NCBI GenBank assembly: GCA_947176055.1 | Contig: CAMWPE010000067.1 | Location: 1 to 10,951 of the forward strand | From: an uncultured Desulfovibrio sp. | GTDB lineage: Bacteria > Desulfobacterota > Desulfovibrionia > Desulfovibrionales > Desulfovibrionaceae | Length of the DNA: 10,951 nucleotides | Direction of reading: 5' to 3' | In this document: one piece after another, positions 7,973 through 10,951 of the stretch | Position numbering within the stretch: position 1 is the stretch's first letter | Layout: the number at the start of each line of letters is the position of its first letter | Made by a program: the position numbers and the translations under genes | Notes under the pieces: model-generated | Told to the model about the DNA's origin: nothing | Seen by the model: the letters and a program-made list of their open reading frames with translations, nothing else | Databases searched by the model: none

Positions 7973-8003
7973 ACCTTACTGCCTATAGCCGCTATAGGCG
8001 CAA
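7973..8003 (-). promoter_or_regulatory. MerR-family (CadR/PbrR/ZntR-type) metal-responsive promoter of the ATPase
   Basis: On the minus strand, a -35 element TTGCGC (8003-7998) and a -10 element TAAGGT (7978-7973) are separated by 19 bp instead of 17. The spacer holds a perfect dyad GCCTATAG-CCG-CTATAGGC (7981-7999). This is the known architecture of MerR-family promoters: an overlong spacer that the metal-bound regulator untwists. From memory, the core CTATAG-NGG-CTA(T/C)AGG closely resembles operators of Pseudomonas CadR and Cupriavidus PbrR, and TAAGGT is also the -10 of the merT promoter. It lies about 75 bp upstream of the ATPase start. The match is seen in the sequence; regulation by a MerR protein is inferred. 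Confidence 0.8.
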
Positions 8004-8053
8004 GTTAAATCTTAAGCTCTGATAAAAATTTTCTCGTCAGGCGAGGAAGCGCG

Positions 8054-8142
8054 ACGAAATAGGCGAGCTTGCCGAATGGGCTGGACGCCCGGCGGTCACG
8101 ATGCGGAAATATGAAAGATTGGCGCCTTTCCGGAGAGAAAAG
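8054..8142 (+). pseudogene. Decayed MerR-family regulator gene, N-terminal relic
   Basis: A plus-strand frame reads IGELAEWAGRPAVTMRKYERLAPFRREKG (codons from 8059). It matches the DNA-binding N-terminus of MerR/CadR/ZntR proteins (MKIGELAK, 9 residues, T-I-R-Y-YER-LL), with the IGELA to TxRxYER spacing exactly conserved. No start codon is present in frame. However, GAGGA at 8043-8047 is followed after 6 bases by ACGAAATA, which becomes ATG AAA ATA (M-K-I) if one T-to-C change and one lost A are reversed. Similarity stops at about 8140, where repeat copy B begins, and the frame ends at a TAA near 8248 with no recognisable dimerisation or metal-binding part. The relic is divergent from the ATPase and about 50 bp from its operator, the usual place for its regulator. 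Confidence 0.75.
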
Positions 8143-8200
8143 GGATCCTGTAGCGCGGGCCGCTTGAAAATAGTTGCGGCCTATGGCGGCTTTGAGACGC
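8143..8200 (+). repeat. Imperfect direct repeat, copy B (5' side of the ATPase)
   Basis: This is the partner of 5389-5449, with the same ordered blocks GGATCCT, TAGCGCG, TTGAAAA, CTATGGCGGCTTT and AGACGC. It begins where the MerR-like similarity ends, so it may mark a rearrangement or insertion joint. A weak third candidate lies near 3459-3500 but is too degenerate to claim. Confidence 0.5.
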
Positions 8201-8325
8201 GAAACCGTTCGCGAAATTGTCCCAAGTCGGTTTTACTCCGCCGTTAAGGAACTTTTTCAAACGAAAAATGCTATAAAAGCTGGCGACAGGCAAGCGCTCG
8301 ACACTGGCGCGATATAAAATCAAAG

Positions 8326-8338
8326 GGGGTCGTACCCC
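8326..8338 (-). terminator. Possible terminator after the tRNA
   Basis: GGGGT and ACCCC form a 5-bp stem with a 3-base loop. On the minus strand CTTTGATTTT follows, a broken T-run. It lies about 30 bp beyond the tRNA 3' end and could end the membrane-protein/tRNA operon. It is weak by sequence. Confidence 0.4.
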
Positions 8339-8366
8339 AAAGGATACAAACCCCTTAATCTTTATT

Positions 8367-8443
8367 TGGCGCGCCCGAAGGGATTCGAACCCCTGGCCAA
8401 GAGCTTAGAAGGCTCCTGCTCTGTCCATCTGAGCTACGGGCGC
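8367..8443 (-). tRNA. tRNA-Arg(UCU)
   Basis: A full cloverleaf folds on the minus strand. The acceptor stem pairs GCGCCCG (8443-8437) with CGGGCGC (8377-8371), followed by discriminator G and an encoded CCA (8369-8367). The D stem is GCTC/GAGC. The anticodon stem is GGAGC/GCTCT around loop CTTCTAA, so the anticodon is TCT, reading AGA and AGG. The T arm has TTCGAAT. Only one nucleotide separates its 5' end from the stop codon of the upstream small gene, so it is probably cut by RNase P from that mRNA. Confidence 0.96.
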
Positions 8444-8444
8444 G

Positions 8445-8705
8445 TTATTTTTTTGAATCGAGCAAATATTTCAGGGCGGTGTTCCCCATTTGCAGGACAA
8501 GGGGAAGCAGGGATATATCCTTCAGGTTAATTTTTGTAAGCGAAAGGCCGACGCCGGAGACGAAAGCCGCGCCCATGCCGAGCCAGGGATGATCCTTAAT
8601 TGGACGCAGGGGATCATAGTTATCGACCGCGTTGAGGAAATTGATCTTGGCTTCGATCAATCGCTCTTCGGGGCTTTTCGCCCCGGTTTCTTCGTCTTTG
8701 TCCAT
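8445..8705 (-). CDS. Small protein of the YqjD/YqjE-like operon, unknown function
   Basis: An 86-residue protein. The first 35 residues are charged and probably helical (EERLIEAKINFLNAVDNYDPLRP). HPWLGMGAAFVSGVGLSL (39-56) then recalls the proline-plus-glycine-zipper tail of DUF883/YqjD-type proteins, and a second hydrophobic segment lies at 63-80. It may thus be membrane-associated. I chose ATG 8705 (MDKDEETG) because GGAG lies about 10 bases upstream; an earlier in-frame start would extend deep into the preceding gene. Even so, the first 49 bp overlap the YqjE-like gene, which suggests coupled translation. Its TAA comes one nucleotide before the tRNA. I do not recognise a named family; a diverged YqjK-like or DUF883-like partner is possible. 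Confidence 0.7.
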   Translation of the reverse strand: MDKDEETGAKSPEERLIEAKINFLNAVDNYDPLRPIKDHPWLGMGAAFVSGVGLSLTKINLKDISLLPLVLQMGNTALKYLLDSKK

Positions 8706-8974
8706 AACGACGAGCTCCAGAATAGAGCGAAAAAGACAGCGGCGCAAATGGCGCCCAAAGCGCAGAACACCAGGGGCGGAGAGACAACGGTCGCCAGCCA
8801 TTTATAGGCCGCGGCCACGAAAAAGGCCAGCGCCGCCGCCCCGAATATAAAGGCGATGATCTGCAGGACAATCGCCCGCGCGAGCCGGAGGGCGTTTACG
8901 CGAAAAACGAGTCCTTCCGCTTCCAGCAGGGACAGCAGGCCGATTACGATCTCCGCCAGCCCTTTCGCCGCCAT
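8657..8974 (-). CDS. YqjE-like (phage holin-fold) two-helix membrane protein
   Basis: A 105-residue protein. It begins with an amphipathic stretch GLAEIVIGLLSLLEAEGLVFR, followed by two transmembrane helices at about 33-55 (ARAIVLQIIAFIFGAAALAFFVAAA) and 64-88 (VSPPLVFCALGAICAAVFFALFW), and a basic tail. Length, order of segments and genome position fit the YqjE/holin-superfamily-III-type proteins that commonly follow yqjD. Their function is not firmly known; a role at the inner membrane in stress or stationary phase is inferred from the neighbourhood. The start lies 9 bp after the DUF883 stop, with only a weak AGG ribosome site, so translation may depend on the upstream gene. The 3' end overlaps the next gene by 49 bp. 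Confidence 0.8.
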   Translation of the reverse strand: MAAKGLAEIVIGLLSLLEAEGLVFRVNALRLARAIVLQIIAFIFGAAALAFFVAAAYKWLATVVSPPLVFCALGAICAAVFFALFWSSSLWTKTKKPGRKAPKSD

Positions 8975-8983
8975 AATGAAAAC

Positions 8984-9301
8984 CTATTTTGTAAGATGAC
9001 GCAACAGACAGGAAAACACGCATCCGGCGCCGAAGGCTATGAGCAGGCTCGTAACCGGATTGCGACGAGCGTACTCGCCCACTTCCTCGACCCCGCTCTG
9101 GCCGGCGCTATAAACGCGCTGGGCCTGTTCGGAAACGGTCTGCTTCAGTCCGGAGACCTCCTTCATCAGCTTGTCCATCATCTCCCGGGATTCGTCGCTT
9201 TTTTTATGTTCCTGGGAACTGACGAAATTCTGCACCTGCGCGGCCAGTTTTCCCAATTCTTCGCGCAAGGAATCAAATGTAGTTTGAGTCTGCTCTGCCA
9301 T
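8984..9301 (-). CDS. DUF883 / ElaB-YqjD family membrane-anchored protein
   Basis: A 105-residue protein. A long charged, probably coiled-coil helix (about 8-68) leads to the family hallmark: VGEYARRNPVTSLLIAFGAGCVFSCLL (74-100), an arginine-rich border, N-P, and a single C-terminal transmembrane helix with small-residue spacing. Members such as E. coli YqjD and ElaB sit in the inner membrane by this tail and bind ribosomes, mostly in stationary phase. That role is family knowledge and is not shown here. AGGAG 6 bases before ATG 9301 supports the start. It is the first gene of the operon with the YqjE-like gene, an unknown small gene and tRNA-Arg(UCU). A promoter candidate lies about 65-90 bp upstream. 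Confidence 0.88.
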   Translation of the reverse strand: MAEQTQTTFDSLREELGKLAAQVQNFVSSQEHKKSDESREMMDKLMKEVSGLKQTVSEQAQRVYSAGQSGVEEVGEYARRNPVTSLLIAFGAGCVFSCLLRHLTK

Positions 9302-9311
9302 GGAGAACTCC

Positions 9312-9341
9312 TTTGACGGCGTTTGACAGCGTTGACAGGTC
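9312..9341 (+). repeat. Three tandem 10-bp repeats in the DUF883 leader
   Basis: TTTGACGGCG, TTTGACAGCG and TTGACAGGTC follow one another with a period of 10 bp, one helical turn. They lie in the 5' leader of the DUF883 gene, just upstream of its ribosome site. A GTCGAA-CGAT-TTCGAC hairpin (9339-9354) adjoins. A protein-binding site is possible but unproven. Confidence 0.45.
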
Positions 9342-9363
9342 GAACGATTTCGACGCCGTTATT

Positions 9364-9392
9364 TATATAAACTATCGCGCCGTTTAAGGCAA
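9364..9392 (-). promoter_or_regulatory. Candidate promoter of the DUF883/tRNA operon
   Basis: On the minus strand TTGCCT (9392-9387) and TATATA (9369-9364) are spaced by 17 bp, each matching 4 of 6 consensus bases. It would serve the DUF883 operon about 65 bp downstream. Confidence 0.45.
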
Positions 9393-9415
9393 GGGATAGT
9401 AGTCGCAATATTAAA

Positions 9416-9444
9416 TTGCCTTTATCAAGATATACTGATACAGT
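9416..9444 (+). promoter_or_regulatory. Candidate promoter of metNI
   Basis: TTGCCT (9416-9421) and TACAGT (9439-9444) are spaced by 17 bp. The match is weak, but it lies in the AT-rich part of the divergent intergenic region. A leader of about 125 bases would follow, in which GGCGGAC (9463-9469) and GGGCGG (9479-9484) could compete for pairing with GTCCGCC/CCGCCC (9525-9532). Confidence 0.3.
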
Positions 9445-9575
9445 TAATTTATTATAGCGCTCGGCGGACTCCCATAGCGGGCGGCCATAAAATCCTCCAG
9501 ACCGCTTCGGCGACTTCGCGAGACGTCCGCCCTCGAAATTCGTCATAAGGGGCCGGCCTTTCTTCAGGATAGCAT

Positions 9576-10580
9576 ATGAGCGACGATCCCATCATCAGAC
9601 TTGTCAACCTGCGCAAAACTTTCAATATCAAGGGCAAGGAAATCGCCGCTCTGGCCGATATCAATCTGACAATAAATCGCGGGGACATTTTCGGCATCAT
9701 CGGCAAAAGCGGCGCCGGCAAATCGACCCTGGTCCGCTGTATAAATCTCCTGGAACGCCCCACAAGCGGCTCCGTATTTTTCGAGGGCGCGGATCTCTGC
9801 CTGCTATCCCCCGCGGAACTTCGCAAGGCCCGGCGCTCCATGGGCATGATCTTTCAGCAGTTCAATTTGCTCATGCAACGGACGGCGCTGGAGAATGTCC
9901 GCTTTCCCCTGGAGCTGGCGGGTCAGTCCGCGCGGGAAGCCAATCCCCGAGCTTTGGAATTGCTGGAAATCGTCGGTCTGGCATCGCGCAAGGACGCCTA
10001 TCCCGCGCAATTATCCGGCGGCCAGAAGCAACGCGTGGCCATAGCGCGGGCCCTGACCACCAATCCCGCTGTGTTGCTTTGCGACGAAGCCACCTCGGCC
10101 CTCGATCCGGCCACCACCGACTCCATTCTCTCCCTCATCAAGGAAATCAACGCCAAAATGGGCGTCACCGTCGTAGTCATTACCCACGAAATGAGCGTAA
10201 TCGACAAAATTTGCGATCATGTGGCCATCATCTCCAAAGGCGTAATTATCGAGGAGGGCTCGACGGAGCAGGTATTCTTCCATCCGGCCACGGAGGCGGC
10301 CCGCAAACTTGTCCTGCCGGAAGCGCTGCAAAACCTCCCCCATCCCAACGCTTACCGGCTCATCTTTAATGGACGCTCCTCCTTCGAGCCGGTTGTCTCG
10401 AATATCGTTTTGAATTGCGGCTGTCCGGTCAATATCCTCTACGCGGACACTCGCGACATCGGCGGCCAGGCTTTCGGCCAGATGGTCCTGGAATTGCCGG
10501 AAGATCCAAAATCCAGGGAAAGGATATTGAATTACGCGAGGACCCATTCCCTTGTCCTGGAGGAAATGAAGAATGTTTGA
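9576..10580 (+). CDS. metN: Methionine ABC importer, ATP-binding subunit MetN
   Basis: A 334-residue ABC ATPase that should power uptake of L- or D-methionine with MetI and MetQ. The nucleotide-binding domain has Walker A GKSGAGKST (43-51), the Q-loop (IFQQ, 92-95), signature LSGGQ (146-150), Walker B VLLCDE (166-171) and the switch histidine His 204. After about residue 250 comes a C-terminal NIL domain (LIFNGRSSFEPVVSNIV..., ending near 330), which in E. coli MetN binds methionine and inhibits transport when the cell is replete. ATP-binding subunits for other substrates lack it, so the assignment is firm. AGGAT 6 bases before ATG 9576 supports the start. The stop overlaps the metI start by 8 bp (ATGTTTGA), a sign of coupled translation. 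It appears fully intact. Confidence 0.95.
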   Translation: MSDDPIIRLVNLRKTFNIKGKEIAALADINLTINRGDIFGIIGKSGAGKSTLVRCINLLERPTSGSVFFEGADLCLLSPAELRKARRSMGMIFQQFNLLMQRTALENVRFPLELAGQSAREANPRALELLEIVGLASRKDAYPAQLSGGQKQRVAIARALTTNPAVLLCDEATSALDPATTDSILSLIKEINAKMGVTVVVITHEMSVIDKICDHVAIISKGVIIEEGSTEQVFFHPATEAARKLVLPEALQNLPHPNAYRLIFNGRSSFEPVVSNIVLNCGCPVNILYADTRDIGGQAFGQMVLELPEDPKSRERILNYARTHSLVLEEMKNV

Positions 10581-10951
10581 CGAAAAAACGATCATGATGC
10601 TTGCCATAGGCGCATGGGATACGATCTACATGACCGTCGTCGCCACTTTCTTTTCCTACGTTTTCGGCGTCGCCATGGGCGTCATTCTGGCCATTACGCG
10701 CCCTGGCGGAATTACGCCAAAGCGGACGATTTATTCTGTCCTGGACGTAATTGTCAATCTTACGCGCTCTTTTCCCTTTCTCATCCTGATGATCGCCGTA
10801 ATACCCTTTACCCGTTTCGTGGTAGGCACAACGATAGGCAATAACGCTACGATCGTCCCCCTGGTTCTCTCCGCGGCGCCATTCGTGGCTCGTCTCGTCG
10901 AGGCGTCCCTGCAGGAAGTCGATCGCGGCGTGATCGAGGCCGCCCAGTCCA
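10573..10951 (+). CDS. metI: Methionine ABC importer, permease MetI (partial)
   Basis: The first 126 codons of the membrane permease; the gene runs off the window end. Helices are seen at about 12-40 (AWDTIYMTVVATFFSYVFGVAMGVILAIT) and 56-83, with the MetI-typical NLTRSFPFLILMIAVIPFTR. The start of the conserved EAA loop (LVEASLQEVDRGVIEAAQS), which contacts MetN, is at the edge. The start lies inside metN; a strong GGAGGA is placed about 9 bases upstream within the metN 3' end. A metQ substrate-binding protein gene would be expected next, beyond the window. Confidence 0.93.
   Translation, partial: MFDEKTIMMLAIGAWDTIYMTVVATFFSYVFGVAMGVILAITRPGGITPKRTIYSVLDVIVNLTRSFPFLILMIAVIPFTRFVVGTTIGNNATIVPLVLSAAPFVARLVEASLQEVDRGVIEAAQS

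Noticed and set aside
8367..8443. tRNA-Arg as a prophage attachment site
   Set aside because: I see no repeated copy of the tRNA 3' end in the window, and the phage relic is 3 kb away with no integrase.
10011..10607. Minus-strand open frame of 198 codons
   Set aside because: It is the antisense shadow of metN and metI.

Overview
The window looks like chromosomal DNA of a Gram-negative bacterium, possibly of the Pseudomonadota/Desulfobacterota kind. The basis is Sec-type signal peptides, a YqjD/YqjE-like membrane gene set, a MetN with a C-terminal NIL domain, a P2-type phage baseplate remnant and a tRNA with an encoded CCA end. No rRNA or other marker fixes the lineage. Intact genes sit beside genes broken by several point lesions, and there is a gene-poor stretch of more than 1 kb. 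This is what is expected of a genome undergoing reduction, for example in a host-associated lineage; that lifestyle is inference.

Region 1 (1-2855, minus strand) is a three-gene cluster of exported proteins. From upstream to downstream these are a small secreted protein broken by one in-frame TGA, an intact 216-residue DUF4384 protein, and a TPR-repeat protein with three nonsense codons and two frameshifts that runs off the window edge, where a CHAT protease-like domain would be expected. An RDLVF-plus-acidic peptide recurs twice in the DUF4384 protein and once in the TPR protein.

Region 2 (2856-5410) is mostly decayed. It has about 1.15 kb with no recognisable gene, then a voltage-gated cation channel pseudogene (one frameshift and a nonsense codon at a conserved S2 glutamate), then the N-terminal part of a phage baseplate J gene with three in-frame stops and a frameshift.

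Region 3 (5417-8250) is a metal-resistance locus. An intact Zn/Cd/Pb-type P1B ATPase reads leftward from a promoter with a 19-bp spacer and a dyad that match the MerR-family (CadR/PbrR/ZntR) design, and ends at a likely terminator. Where the divergent regulator gene should be, only the first ~30 codons of a MerR-family protein remain, with a mutated start codon and a 1-nt deletion. The operator therefore appears to have lost its local regulator.

Region 4 (8326-9392, minus strand) is an intact operon of three small membrane or membrane-associated proteins (DUF883/YqjD-like, YqjE-like and an unknown), followed after one nucleotide by tRNA-Arg(UCU). Region 5 (9416-10951, plus strand) holds metN and the start of metI, the ATPase and permease of the methionine ABC importer. 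These two regions diverge from a shared 274-bp intergenic stretch and look fully functional.
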